The notes: generated from the letters alone by a model not told the origin. A stretch of 64,000 nt of DNA from Bathynomus jamesi (GCA_023014485.1 JAJOZX010003218.1:102001-166000); one strand, 5' to 3'. Counted from the first letter of the stretch, positions 45,993-56,824 are shown. Made by a program: numbers and translations.

Positions 45993-47492
45993 CAGGGTGT
46001 TTGAAAACTTTCTGTATAAATTGTAATGGGGGATAGGCAACACCAAGACAAACCCTTTTCGTCTATAAGTGTATGTCCGCTGACGTCACCATTCCGTGCG
46101 AGAGGGCGCCCCTGCAATTGGCTAAAAGGTGAAGTGGGCTAGACTCGCGCTTGCCGCGGGCATTCTTAAATCGGACGTAGTACGCGTAACATGGAGCGCT
46201 TCACGACTGCTGAGATGGCTGACATGCATATGGTGTATGGGGCTGCCAATGGAAACGGAAGAGCTGCTGTGAGGTTGTACCGACAGCGCTTCCCAAACAG
46301 ACGTGTGCCAAATCACCAAACGTTTGCGCATTTGCATCGGCGACTGCGAGAAACTGGAACATTCCATGCAAACATGCATGACACTGGTCGGGAGAGAAAC
46401 GTGCGCACTCCTGACATGAAAGAAGAAATCCTACGGCGATTTGAGGACAATCCAAGCGCAAGCACGCGAGGTGTTGCACGTATCCTCGGTGTGAACCACG
46501 ACCTGGTCTGGAGAGTGTTGCACGAGCAGCAGTTACATCCGTTTCGTCGTCAGAGAGTCCAGGCATTACAATCTCGGGATTACCCTCTTCGTGTGGAATT
46601 CGCACGCTGGTTTCTGCAGCAGACAGCGGTGCAGCCTAATTTTCCGGCTTATGTGCTGTTCTCAGATGAGGCCTGTTTCACACGTGAGGGTGTGTTTAAC
46701 ATGCACAATTCTCACGTGTGGGCGCACGCAAATCCACATGCTACACGGGTGCATGCTCATCAAGAACGGTTCGCCGTCAATGTTTGGGCGGGTATCGTCC
46801 ATGGCAAGTTGATTGGGCCGTACCTGCTGCCTGCCCGACTCGACGGGCGGGTTTATCGGATATTTCTTGAAGAAACGTTGCCGGAACTGCTGGAAGATGT
46901 TCCCGTAGCTATTCGTAGACGAATGTGGTTTCAACACGAAGCGGCCCCAGGACACTCCAGCAACGATGTGCAGGATTATCTGAACGCCACTTTTGGGGAC
47001 CGTTTGATAGACCGGGGTGGGCCCGTAGCCTGGCCACCGAGATCGCCCGATTTAACATGCCTCGATTTCTTCCTGTGGAGACACATGAAGAACCTCGTGT
47101 ACGAGACTCCCATTTACTCAGAAGAAGACCTCGTAGCAAGAATCGCTGTCGCCGCTGGAACTGTTCCCGAAATGCCGGGAATCTTTCGACGTGTACGTCG
47201 GTCAATGCTTCGACGCTGTCGGGCATGCATTGATGCTACCGGTCGCAACTTTCAGCACCTTCTTTAAATAAACATGCCTTCTTTAAATAAACATGTTACG
47301 CGTACTACGTCCGATTTAAGAATGCCCGCGGCAAGCGCGAGTCTAGCCCACTTCACCTTTTAGCCAATTGCATCGGCGCCCTCTCGCTCCGAATGGTGAC
47401 GTCAGCGGACATACACTTATAGACGAAAAGGGTTTGTCTTGGTGTTGCCTATCCCCCATTGCAATTTGTACAGAAAGTTTTCAAACACCCTG
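45993..47492 (+). mobile_element. Complete mariner-type element with 201-bp termini
   Basis: Starts CAGGGTGTTTGAAAACTTTC at 45993 and ends with its complement at 47492. The inverted termini run 45993-46193 and 47292-47492 and are nearly identical. TA flanks the right end, which lies in (TA)n; the left flank reads TATACA. One intact gene (46191-47267) fills the inside. Very long termini for a mariner. Confidence 0.93.
46191..47267 (+). CDS. Tc1/mariner transposase, DD41D layout with Asp to Glu
   Basis: 358 aa, uninterrupted, starting at ATG 46191, which lies at the inner edge of the left terminus. Helix-turn-helix N-terminus (FTTAEMADMHMVYGAANGNG). First catalytic Asp159 in LFSDEACFT. The second position is Glu250 (WFQHEAAPGH, where relatives have HDGAP). 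Third Asp292 in LTCLDFFLW, 41 residues on; the usual Pro is Cys. An Asp-to-Glu change at the second metal ligand normally abolishes cutting, so the protein may be inactive although the frame is open. Confidence 0.92.
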   Translation: MERFTTAEMADMHMVYGAANGNGRAAVRLYRQRFPNRRVPNHQTFAHLHRRLRETGTFHANMHDTGRERNVRTPDMKEEILRRFEDNPSASTRGVARILGVNHDLVWRVLHEQQLHPFRRQRVQALQSRDYPLRVEFARWFLQQTAVQPNFPAYVLFSDEACFTREGVFNMHNSHVWAHANPHATRVHAHQERFAVNVWAGIVHGKLIGPYLLPARLDGRVYRIFLEETLPELLEDVPVAIRRRMWFQHEAAPGHSSNDVQDYLNATFGDRLIDRGGPVAWPPRSPDLTCLDFFLWRHMKNLVYETPIYSEEDLVARIAVAAGTVPEMPGIFRRVRRSMLRRCRACIDATGRNFQHLL

Positions 47493-47654
47493 TATATATA
47501 TATATATGTAATACCATAGAGAAATACCATAGAAATACCATAGAGACAAAGTCGTTTCTCTCATTAAAATACATTGATTGTATGTGTCGCATAGTCAAAA
47601 AAACGAAGGGTAATTATTTATTTTTTGACCCAGTCTCTTTTTATAATGAGAGCA
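47493..47654. other. Spacer with ATACCATAGA repeats
   Basis: (TA)n then three ATACCATAGA(GA)AA units at 47510-47545. No gene. Confidence 0.5.
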
Positions 47655-47815
47655 AACTTTTCTGGTCAATTTTGAGGTGCTCTGCATGAATCTGCCATCC
47701 GTTTCTTGTGCAAATGCGTAGTTTTCGAGATATCATCATCTTGAAAACTATGCATTTGCACAGGAAACGGATGGCAGTTTCGTACAAAACACTTTAAAAT
47801 TAACCAGAAAAGTTT
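47655..47815. mobile_element. Small foldback element
   Basis: Arms of about 75 bp, AACTTTTCTGGTCAATTTTG (47660) and its inverted partner (ending about 47812), including CCATCCGTTTCTTGTGCAAA. The turn is near 47740. No ORF. Confidence 0.75.
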
Positions 47816-47941
47816 ACACTCGTCATTTTCGTTTAAACTAACGAATTTAAACAAAAATATCATGACTTAACCTAACCAATCATCTAGGCCCTAGGGCGTA
47901 CAGTTGACCTAACTGGTGTCATGTACTGAACTGTCTGTAAA

Positions 47942-48870
47942 ACATTAGGACCGATCAATTTGTGATGCGTGATCTTTACGGGGGCTCCATCCCCGTACCC
48001 CCGAGACCTAAATTATACAAATGATAATGTAATAACATGTGCCAACCTTGCATGGGTAGTCCGCTAAATTTCGCCTGCCCTTAAACTGAAATGACACGTT
48101 TATTTTTAGGATTTTTTTTACGGCACCTAAAAACCTTCTGGTCTTTTCTTAAAATACAAGCACTATTGTATTTATGGCAGGTCACGGATGTCTTAATTAT
48201 TCCGTGATTGAAAAAAAGGTCTAAACTCTTGTCTTCATCGAGCGCAATATGGCGGATCACGTTTTGAAAATCAAATATGCATAACTGACACGTCATACTT
48301 CTAGTCACAAAAAAAACCAACTGAACAGACGAAAAATTGCTAAAAATGATTTATTTGTAAAACAGGACAAATTGAATTACGCAGAAGTAGCCAGAATCAC
48401 CAAAAATAAGAAATATTCACCAAATAGTCTATATATATATTGAAAAAACACCAAAAATAGGAAATATATTTTAATAAAAAAACACATTTTATACAAATTT
48501 GCACAAGATAATATATATATTTTCTTATTCAGTTTTGATTGGTTATTCAATATATATTGCTATTATAGCTGGGTGTGACTGGGTCAAAAATCGAATAATA
48601 ACCAAACGAAGTTAGAAAATTACAAAAAACATATTTTTGGGTATGAATCTAGGAAATTTTGAGTTAGCAACCCTACTATCGTATCGTTCATTCACTTCAG
48701 TTTGAAAATGGCTTCAGTCTGTGATGGGTGTGCGGTGATGCTAGTAGAGCTCGCATGATGTTCTCCCTTTAAATGTAGTGTGTCCAATTTGTGTAAGTTA
48801 GGTCTCGGGGGTACGGGGGCGGAGCCCCCATAAAGATCACATATCACAAATTGATCGGTATAGGGTTTTA
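47942..48870. mobile_element. Non-coding element with about 68-bp inverted ends
   Basis: ACCGATCAATTTGTGAT...GGGGGCTCCATCCCCGTACC (47950-48013) is inverted at 48799-48865. The inside (about 800 bp) is AT-rich with no ORF of note. It looks like a non-autonomous DNA element. Confidence 0.7.
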
Positions 48871-49011
48871 TATTTTTTAGGTTAGTTAGGTTAGGTTTTC
48901 CATGAAACCAAGGTTTTTCTCATGGTTTTTGATGTGTTTCATGACACGTGTTTTTTCCTCCAAAACATGCTAAAACCATTGGTTTCCTGTTGTTTAGGAT
49001 AAATCTGACCA
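48871..49011. other. Spacer before the palindrome
   Basis: TTAGGTTAGTTAGGTTAGG strings and unremarkable sequence. Confidence 0.4.
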
Positions 49012-49113
49012 TCGCTATTACAGTAAATTATTGCTTGTGCTGTGTTCCCCAATAGTATAGCCGCAAAAGGTTAGAGTGCAGGAATGTTGCAATTTATTAC
49101 GTAATGTTGCAAT

Positions 49114-49235
49114 GTTGCAAAGGGGCGGGGGTGTTGTGCAACATGATGCAAAGGGGAGGTGGGTGTTGCAAAGGGGGGTGGGGTGTTGCGAAAAAACTCA
49201 CTGCAAAGGGGGGTGGGGGATGCTGCAGGTGCAAC
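49114..49235 (+). repeat. TTGCAAAGGGG-type G-rich repeats (left arm)
   Basis: TTGCAAAGGGGCGGGGG, TGCAAAGGGGAGGTGGG, TTGCAAAGGGGGGTGGGG and GCAAAGGGGGGTGGGGG follow one another at 25-40-bp spacing. The right arm has the same at 63750-63835 on the other strand. Several G runs could form a quadruplex. Confidence 0.75.
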
Positions 49236-49972
49236 AAGGGGTCATGAAACTTGGAGGCGGCGTTATCCCCCAAGAGAAAGAAGGAGAGGTGTTCACCTGG
49301 CAGGAGCCAAGTGCAAATTAAGACTTCAGCCGAGTAGGCGTTGTCTTATAGGCTCCTAATCAGCCAGTTGGCTTAGAAGGAGCCAAGGAGGAGGGGGTAC
49401 ACCTGAAGGGGAGAGAGAGAGAGAGAGAGAGAGAGAGTAGCGGCCTTTGATTGCAAGGGCATGCAACTTGGAGGCGGAGTTCTCCCCCAAGCTATTTTCG
49501 TTTACCTAACCTAAGAGGCCTCTAAGGGGTTTTCCCAAAGGGCCAGAAAGAGAAAGGACCAGAGGTCCTTGCTCGGCTGGGAGCCGAGCTTGAATGACTC
49601 CGTCATCAGCTTCTCACTCTTTTATAGACCTCTAATCCGGCTGAGTTGCCAGATAGCACCATGTATTCAGGCTGAGTTGCCAGATAGCAATACTTAAAAC
49701 CATATATTAATCAAAATACCACAATATATTTATATGATGGTAGTTAATCAATACAGAATTTCTTTTAATTGTTGGAATTAAGAAGATTCATCTGTTTATT
49801 AAATAAATAATTTAAGCACACGCTCTTTACACAATAAATCACTTAATTCCTATTTTATTATAAATACCAAATAACAGTGGGAAAAACGAAAGGAGAAGAA
49901 ACCTTGCGAAGAAAGTTGAAATAAACCAAAACACACGCTCGTCCATTCCCCCAATCTCCTCACCCCATCTGT

Positions 49973-49976
<4 letters not shown>
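49236..49976. other. Left arm non-coding block with hairpins
   Basis: AACTTGGAGGCGG...TCCCCCAAG occurs twice (49250 and 49470). Two adjacent hairpins lie at 49554-49589. AGTTGCCAGATAGCA occurs twice near 49632-49690. A (GA)n run lies at 49412-49437. No gene is supported. Confidence 0.65.
49554..49589. other. Twin hairpins, left arm
   Basis: AAGGACC-AGA-GGTCCTT followed without gap by GCTCGGCT-GGG-AGCCGAGC. Both are perfect stems with 3-nt loops. Confidence 0.9.
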
Positions 49977-50016
<40 letters not shown>

Positions 50017-50365
50017 GAAAGAATCATAATAACCGTGTCTATTTAATTTTGTCATTCCTTATATATATATATATATATAAATGGATTTTCACCTTCAAGT
50101 GAATTAAAACATTAACTTTATTACTTAATTCATATTTTTATTATACATATCGAATAACAGTGGGAAAGAAATCTTGCGAAGATTGGTGAAAATTAACCAA
50201 AACACACGGTCGACCATTCCCTCGAATCTCCTCACCCCATCTGTGTTTGTATATATAAACGAATGAACAACTCGTGCAGTCACGCACACACACACACACA
50301 CACGCCTCTGTACATATCATGTGAATGAAAATCAGAAAAAAAAATGCCAAACATATATTTTGTCA

Positions 50366-50409
<44 letters not shown>

Positions 50410-50555
50410 TGAATTTCACCTCACCTTAAAGTGAATTAAAACATTAACTTTATTACTTAATTCCTATTTTTATTATAAATGTCGAATAACAGTGGGAAAG
50501 GAAACTTACGAAGAAAGTTGAAATAAACCAAAACACACGGTCGTATTCTCAAATC

Positions 50556-50596
<41 letters not shown>

Positions 50597-51340
50597 AATC
50601 GTTTCCCCCGACTCGAATCACACCTGTATGGAAAAAATAGGTCCTGCTCCAACCAGAGTAGCCTAAACACAACCTAGGCTACGTTGGAGATGGAAGACCT
50701 AGGCCAAAGATGAACCAGCCTAACTATTTGTCCATAAATGGGACTTCCATACTCTTTTGTTAAACAATTACAGCTGAAATGTCAGCTTATTTAACCTAAA
50801 TTTAATAACCGAAGGGAAATTTATGAACTTCTTACCTTGAAACTAATATAAATTTTATTTCTTGACACCAATAATGAACCTTTTTATTCCGGCTTCTTTC
50901 CTCTTACGTTTTCTTTTCGTCCTCCCTATTATTCTGCTTATTCAGCTTATGCCGCTCTTTTTCTTCTTCTTCCCAAAACCGTGTTGCTATTTCTAGCTAT
51001 GGGATCTTTTTTTCTTTTCAGCCCATATTTGTTTCTTCGTTGGTGTCCTTTTAATTTTTCTCAGCAAGAGTTCATGTTCTCCTTCTGAGTTATTTTTTAG
51101 TGTTATTATTTATTTTAATGTCAATATGGCTTATCCAAAATTAGGTGGGTCTTCCATTTCGGTACTCCCAAATTTTCCACACCTGATTGCCCAGAGGCCT
51201 TTTTGAAATGACCATAATTTTACCTTTCTTCCAGTCAACTCGAGCCAAACCTCTCTTCACTCCAATTCTTAGATACACACACAATTATGTTAAATAATAA
51301 TCAGCGAAAGAAATAACGTGGGCAAACCTGAAAGTACTAA

Positions 51341-51342
<2 letters not shown>
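49977..51342. repeat. Three related units with (TA)n and (CA)n, then unique DNA
   Basis: A unit containing TAACAGTGGGAAA, AACCAAAACACACG and CATCTGTGTTTGTATATA recurs at about 49800-50010, 50100-50400 and 50410-50600 with TA and CA tracts between. 50600-51340 is unique to the left arm and has no supported gene. Confidence 0.7.
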
Positions 51343-51379
<37 letters not shown>

Positions 51380-51409
51380 AGAAAGAGAGAGAGTTTTGTT
51401 CATTAATAA

Positions 51410-52381
51410 TTAAAGGAATATGCTTGTATCTTTTGCCAGCAAATTCCATTCACGTAACCTGGAGCCCAATAATTCCGCTTTCTTTTTCGGAAGGTCCAAA
51501 TCTCTCAGGAGATCATTCAGCATAACCTGCGTTATCATACGTTGTTTATTTGATTCAGGTTGCTGAAAGTCTGTATTTTTAGTGTCATCAATTTCCACTG
51601 GTTCAACTTCAGACTCTTCATCCAGTGTCCATGACTTTGGGGGAGTTGGAATTGGGTTATCATCGTCATGTAGTACTGGTCTCATGGCAGATGCAAGATT
51701 TGGGTATTGAATTTTATGTTTATTTTTGGCAGAGAATCCTGAAACGTTAGTCATACAAAAATAGCAATCCGTTAGGTGATCCTTGGGCTCTCTCCAAATC
51801 ATTGGTATGGCAAATGGCATAGATTTGCGGGTACCTTTAATCCAGTGGTGGCCAACCATTTTTTGATGCGTGCCATTTTTAGGTTAGGTTTAATTCGGAT
51901 GCGCCAAAAAAAAAATTTGTGAAAAAATTACTAATAACTTGTAAGTAAAAATAAAAATATAATATAATATTTACCTTAAATAGAAATATAATGTGAAAAA
52001 TATTTACCTTAATTTTTAGTTAACTACATCTTAATTGCTTAAATCTTTGATTTTTAATATTTAGTGTTAGAAGTGAAAATTTAGCACAATTCATACTAGA
52101 CCTCGATGCGCCACTTCAAAGTACTTGATGCGCCACCTTTGGCGCAATGCGCCGCGGTTGGCAACCACTCAGTGAGTTCAATCCAACCCCTAAGAGTGAC
52201 GGCACAGGAAATGCATGAGATATGAGGTGCCCAGGATTTGTGTTGGTCGCCTACCTTACATCCAAAATAAAGTTCGTAAGCCCTCTTCACGAGTGGGGCC
52301 ATCGTCTTCCTCTGTGCCATTATGGTCAGTTCTCCACATACGTAGCAAAATGTATCTCTGGGATTAATAGTTTCGATTCAT
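51410..52381 (-). pseudogene. Arthropod Cys-rich repeat protein, N-terminal part (left arm)
   Basis: The minus-strand start MNRN at 52381 is shifted by a lost base shortly after, compared with the right arm. Then come KTMAPLVKRAYELYFGCKVG and SWAPHISCISCAVTLRGWI, an inserted 0.33-kb element (51844-52176), and KGTRKSMPFAIPMIWREPKD, DCYFCMTNVSGFS, YPNLASAMRPV, PTPPKSW and LNDLLRDLDLPKKKAELLGS. CxxC and CYFC pairs may bind metal. I know this protein as a high-copy arthropod gene of unknown role, usually several hundred residues longer; here it ends at a (TA)n tract near 51410. Confidence 0.75.
51844..52176. mobile_element. Non-autonomous insertion in Cys-rich gene (left arm)
   Basis: Ends AGTGGTGGCCAACC and GGTTGGCAACCACTCAGTGAG are inverted. 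The flanks TTTAATCC and TTCAATCC form an 8-bp target duplication with one change, so a hAT-type mechanism is likely. TGCGCC/GGCGCA hairpins lie inside. Confidence 0.8.
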
Positions 52382-53500
52382 GCTGGCGGAAAATTATTGA
52401 AATCACGGAAAACTTTTTGGAATGAAAAACCAATTTTTTCTACTATGAAAAATTTTAAAATTTGAGCAAAACTTGAAAAAAATTTCTTTCTCTTTATTAA
52501 AAATCTGTTTGTTTAAATAGCTATATTTTTTTTAATGCAAAAAACACTATTAAATATAGTTAACCTGGAAAAAAGAAAGTAAAATTAAATTAGTACACTT
52601 AATTTTAACTAATATTTTGGGAAAACTCTGAATAAATGGAAATATTATTTTCTCGAACACTATGGGTGATAGAAAAATTCTGAAACCATATTTGGAATCA
52701 GCATCAAAAGTTCTATAAGAAACACAAAATAGTTTTCAAGAAACAAAAATGTTGTTCCCTAGTGTAATTAACTCTTTCTCGCCGAATTGGAAAGCTTTTC
52801 ACCGACCTTAGACCTACAGTTTAACGTGGATTCAGAAATACATCTCGTCAGGGAATGATTGCTCAATATTTCATCGAGATAATTAAAGCTCATATACAGG
52901 ACCTGCATTGTCTATAAGATCTGTGGCGCGTGGAGCCTTCAGAAGAGGTGCCAGATACCATTGTATACATTATTATGGAGAGTTGCCAGATACCATTGCT
53001 CAGGTACGGAGTTGCCAGATTGTGCCATTTATTTTCTTAAAAGTTGGTTTAGAATTCCGCTTGTAGGTTTAGAAGGCGTAACATGATATAATTAACCAAA
53101 AGAATTAAGTAAAACAACATTGCATCATTCTGTTTATTATAAATATATAGAAAATAAATATACATTTGAATGATCAATAATAATAGAAATGAGGAATATG
53201 CATATAATCCGTCAACATAAAAGTACAGGAGAAATACACACACACACATACACACACACAATTATGGAGATATATAGAAATAAATATACATTTGAATGAT
53301 CAATAATAATAGAATATGAGGAATATGCATATAATCCTTCAATATAACAGTACAGGAGAAATATCACACAAATATGTTAAATATATAAATACATTTCACT
53401 TTTTTTTCAAAATACTAAACTCGCACTTAATCGAGTTTACAATTACATCATTATTGCTCTGCATTACGCAGTATATGCGGTTTAATAATATTTCACCGCT
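52382..53500. other. Left arm non-coding stretch
   Basis: AT-rich and mirrored at 60600-61719. It has the SINE-like block CCTTAGACCTACAGTTTAAC (52803), three TGCCAGAT(ACC) motifs (52949-53015), a (CA)n run at 53238-53260 and two copies of a GAGGAATATGCATATAATCC unit (about 53190 and 53319). Confidence 0.65.
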
Positions 53501-53746
53501 TTAAGTATAGGGAAACCTGTACTCGATATGAAGGGCTTTCATATCGTTCAGTACTATTTTTGTTCCCACTTTACAACCGGTTGGTAAGTCATCTTTAAAT
53601 ACGTCTAGAATACAATCAAAAGCACGCACAAAGAGTTCATCGTTAGCTACATTATTAAACACAAGTTTATAAACACGCTTTTCCAATCGAGGGTTTATTT
53701 CTACCGACCCGAGCTTTTCAATCGTGAACTCGTCTTCACTCAACAT
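53501..53746 (-). CDS. ORF E, left arm (unknown, 81 aa)
   Basis: MLSEDEFTIEKLGSVEINPR, acidic start, then a mixed alpha/beta-looking chain (RVYKLVFNNV, FVRAFDCILDVFKDDL). No signal peptide or membrane segment. Its start overlaps the end of ORF D by 11 bp. Identical in protein sequence to the right-arm copy. Confidence 0.6.
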   Translation of the reverse strand: MLSEDEFTIEKLGSVEINPRLEKRVYKLVFNNVANDELFVRAFDCILDVFKDDLPTGCKVGTKIVLNDMKALHIEYRFPYT

Positions 53747-54071
53747 AGCGGCAATTGAAATAATCTTCTAAATCGTTACGACAACTGCGCGTTATATAAA
53801 GAAATAGTTCTTCAGGGTGAACGGTGTAGGTGAGCTCAGCCTTGTACCGATCAATTGCTTTGTACCAAAGTTCATGGTATTTCAAAGAGTCTAAACTTTT
53901 TAAATAAACGTCCAGCTCTAGACCATTCTCACCTTGTTCAGCCCTACACTCGGTAAACCCATCGAGCAGAGCGGTGTATGCGTATTCAAGTACTGTATCA
54001 AAATAAAGCATATCCGTAACACGCGCGTCTAATATAGGTTTCAGCTTGCGGAATCCGACGATTTCAAACAT
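53736..54071 (-). CDS. ORF D, left arm (unknown, 111 aa)
   Basis: MFEIVGFRKLKPILDARVTD, helical and rich in Tyr, Leu and charged residues; Cys in ECRAEQ, RSCRN and NCRY. Overlaps ORF C by 31 bp and ORF E by 11 bp in different frames. Protein identical to the right-arm copy. Confidence 0.6.
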   Translation of the reverse strand: MFEIVGFRKLKPILDARVTDMLYFDTVLEYAYTALLDGFTECRAEQGENGLELDVYLKSLDSLKYHELWYKAIDRYKAELTYTVHPEELFLYITRSCRNDLEDYFNCRYVE

Positions 54072-54454
54072 TCTGTCGAGGATGAAACGGTTCGCGTAGG
54101 AACAAGAGCGTTATTATCAGAAGCATTCTTCCACATCAGCCGTATATCAATGCACGGCCGATCGTTATTTATACACAACGTACATACAACGGCGTATGAG
54201 GGTGCGTCACTAATCTGCTCTCTTCTTGTACCTACGTTAGCAGGTATTTTATAACGATCTTCACTCCACTTCTCAACTATCACGAAGATTCTATTCATCT
54301 CCTCGACACTTAAATAAACCCGTTTGTTTGTTTGTCTACATTCCGTTTCCAGTACATAGCTAACGGTACCGGATTTACGCCTGAACACGCGCAACGATTT
54401 CGTCACGGACACATCGTACGAGGCGTTGAGAATGCTGCTCAAAGGAAGTTCCAT
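54041..54454 (-). CDS. ORF C, left arm (unknown, 137 aa)
   Basis: Start chosen at ATG 54454 (MELPLSSILNASYDVSV). Basic segment SLRVFRRKSGTVS, then VYLSVEEMNRIFVIVEKWSE, which looks like alternating strand and helix. Differs from the right arm by one inserted codon (MELPL against MEPL). A frame stop lies shortly upstream, so it is not an extension of ORF B. Confidence 0.58.
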   Translation of the reverse strand: MELPLSSILNASYDVSVTKSLRVFRRKSGTVSYVLETECRQTNKRVYLSVEEMNRIFVIVEKWSEDRYKIPANVGTRREQISDAPSYAVVCTLCINNDRPCIDIRLMWKNASDNNALVPTRTVSSSTECLKSSDSAS

Positions 54455-54483
54455 CGTATTCGAGGAGCGCACGTCCACTCGGT

Positions 54484-54732
54484 TCAAGCTCTGAGATAAC
54501 TATGAGCCGTGTGAGGCACGCAGGTAGGCAGGAACGGTTCGATGGGCGGCTGACTCGATGATACGTGAATGGGCTTGTTCGAACTCGTATGATCCGCGAG
54601 TCGCACCATAATCGAATTGTTGTACATATTGGGTAGGTGTTTTTCCGCTACAAGAATTAATTTCGGTTTTATCACTACCAGACTACGCACCAGACAGTTT
54701 CCCTCAGGATAATTTTCACGAACTAGGCACAT
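54484..54732 (-). CDS. ORF B, left arm (unknown, 82 aa)
   Basis: MCLVRENYPEGNCLVRSLVV, a hydrophobic beta-like first half (KLILVAEKH, NSIMVRLADH), then a Ser/Pro/His-rich tail. Starts 14 bp after ORF A stops. Identical to the right-arm protein. Confidence 0.55.
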   Translation of the reverse strand: MCLVRENYPEGNCLVRSLVVIKPKLILVAEKHLPNMYNNSIMVRLADHTSSNKPIHVSSSQPPIEPFLPTCVPHTAHSYLRA

Positions 54733-54746
54733 TTTATAATGTTTTA

Positions 54747-55289
54747 CTAAACATCTTCACACTCCGGCGCACTATTTGAGAGGAACATATGCTCATATTT
54801 TTCCTTTCTGCCCATCAAACGATACTCGTCTCTAAAGTCTGTTAAAAACTCACGCAGGGCACTAGCCACAACCTCACTACGAACCTCATCATGATATACA
54901 TTAATATAGTGATAAAAATACTTAAGATTGTCCATGATCACGAGATTCACATTTTCAGTCGTAGGGTATGAGTAATCGACATGGTGTAACATGACGTAAT
55001 ACCGCTTGTCATACCACCCATCCACAAGACTCATTATCCATACCTGCTGCTTCTCTTCTGCACGCGTTGTTTCTTTTACTTCACGGTATATGTGAGACTT
55101 TATAAAGTTTAGCTCTACAGCATACTTCAGCACATCGTCTGTGCAACGAAAGCCTTCAACGGTCTCACCAGAACATCCGTAGAGTATTTGTACATCTTGC
55201 AACTTCGCACAATCCAATGTGGTTTTAAAAGAGGGGGAATAGGAAGTTTTTCGGTATCCACCACATCCTGGCACTTTGCTGAATACCAT
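54747..55289 (-). CDS. ORF A, left arm (unknown, 180 aa)
   Basis: First in-frame ATG at 55289 (MVFSKVPGCGGYRKTSYSPS). The frame is open further up to 55307 without ATG. Tyr/Val/Glu-rich, with VDYSYPTTENVNLVIMDNLK and a charged C-terminal helix (FRDEYRLMGRKEKYEHMF). A second frame from ATG 55327 (MATFNIACTTFMKWYSAKCQ, 66 aa) overlaps the start, so a spliced or shifted start is possible. Two residue differences and one extra codon separate it from the right arm. Confidence 0.55.
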   Translation of the reverse strand: MVFSKVPGCGGYRKTSYSPSFKTTLDCAKLQDVQILYGCSGETVEGFRCTDDVLKYAVELNFIKSHIYREVKETTRAEEKQQVWIMSLVDGWYDKRYYVMLHHVDYSYPTTENVNLVIMDNLKYFYHYINVYHDEVRSEVVASALREFLTDFRDEYRLMGRKEKYEHMFLSNSAPECEDV

Positions 55290-55329
55290 TTCATAAACGT
55301 TGTACAAGCAATATTAAAGGTAGCCATTT

Positions 55330-55780
55330 GAATACACGTCTGATCTCCTTTTTTCTTCTACGCTGGCGAATACACGTCTGATCTCAAGGGCTTACTGCAG
55401 TCGACTGACCACGCAGGGAATCACAGATAGTAGCATGACTCACGTTGCTGGTCTTACAGTGGGCGGAGCTTAGAACTTTCACCTGTGCACACACACACAC
55501 ACACACACACAACAGTGGGCGGAGCTTAGAACTTTCACCTGTGCACACAAAGGAGAAAGTGAAACGCTAATTGAAACATGATTTATTTAATAAACGAGAT
55601 ATTCAAGTTATATATATTTACAAATACGATTTAATAAACGAGATATTCAAGTTATATATATATTTACAAATACGTGTAATAAATAAGTTAACAATAGACA
55701 CATCAATGATTATATTCAAGACATATATATTTAAAAACACGTGATAAATAAGTTAACAATTGAAATTATGTTAACACAAG
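55330..55780 (-). promoter_or_regulatory. 5' flank of ORF A (left arm)
   Basis: Mirror of 58325-58770. Contains CCACGCAGGGAATCACAGAT, a TGACTCA AP-1-type site near 55436, (CA)n at 55490-55511 and two copies of the GTGGGCGGAGCTTAGAACTT segment. Related in sequence to the 5' flank of the IER-like gene. Confidence 0.5.
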
Positions 55781-56082
55781 AAATAACAGAAAACACAAGA
55801 AAAAACAAATGCATAGATTTGGTGATCACAAACAACAGTAACCTAATACTTTAAAGAAAGCATTCTATTAAATACTTTTAGCCTATGTTCACGAATTAAT
55901 ACCGGTTTTAAAATAGATTCGAGACGAAGACCGTCTGGACTGATTTTATAGAAATTCAAGGATTCCAAGTTGATCACGAGAGAAGTTATGTAGTCATCTT
56001 CCATGCTGCAAAATCTCGTCGTTTGCCTGTCTGCTCAGAACACCGACAAGAGGTAAGATCGAATCCACATCAACACAAAATT

Positions 56083-56631
56083 TTAGTCGCTAAAATAACA
56101 GCCTGAGTATTGTTCATGTTCTAAATTATCTTTGATTCGTTTTGGTAAAATTGAGTAAACTGCAGCCTTTGTTTCCTGATCAGAAACTCTCCGTCTTTTT
56201 CTGGTATGGTGCAAGGTTTCGTTGCAACCATATTCACTGCTCGAGTCTACTTCACAGTCGTTGTCTTCTAATCTAGATTTACACTCTTCACTAATGCATT
56301 CAATGGGTGAATAATCATCTTGGTTGATATTATTGACACCACAATCGAGAGGGCTCACTGGGGTAACGGACACTTCAGGTAATGGTGCGGGCGCTTGAGG
56401 TGGGTCGGGGACAATCTCCTCAGGTTGCCCTTGTGGCGGGGAAAATATTGTGTGGAGGTAATTATGTGCTGCTTCTAAGTAAACAAAACGGGCTTTATGT
56501 AACACAGTGGCAACTAATAATGATTTATGCAAAGATGCACCAGCTCTTCTGGAACGTCTGGATGCAATTTTACCGAGCGATATATTTATCAACTTGTGTG
56601 CTTCAAACCCGTTTGGAACGTCAGATATCAT
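56083..56631 (-). CDS. IER2/IER5-like protein (left arm)
   Basis: 182 aa from ATG 56631, identical in protein to the right-arm copy at 57469-58017, where the domain evidence is given. Its 3' flank runs to about 55780. The 5' flank up to 57045 is part of the duplicated module at the palindrome centre. Confidence 0.78.
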   Translation of the reverse strand: MISDVPNGFEAHKLINISLGKIASRRSRRAGASLHKSLLVATVLHKARFVYLEAAHNYLHTIFSPPQGQPEEIVPDPPQAPAPLPEVSVTPVSPLDCGVNNINQDDYSPIECISEECKSRLEDNDCEVDSSSEYGCNETLHHTRKRRRVSDQETKAAVYSILPKRIKDNLEHEQYSGCYFSD

Positions 56632-56824
56632 GTTCACCACCTAGGAATTGGTCAAGGCACAGAGAGCTAACTAACACGACTCTATCCTCTATTTCCAATC
56701 TTGTAATGAGTTAAAGTGAAAGTTTCGCCTGCCTTTATACAATGTCGTTCTGACATCGTTATCAAGCTCCACGCAGGGAATTTCCAGGTAGTAGCATGAA
56801 TCACGCTGCTGTTCTTTCACCTGT

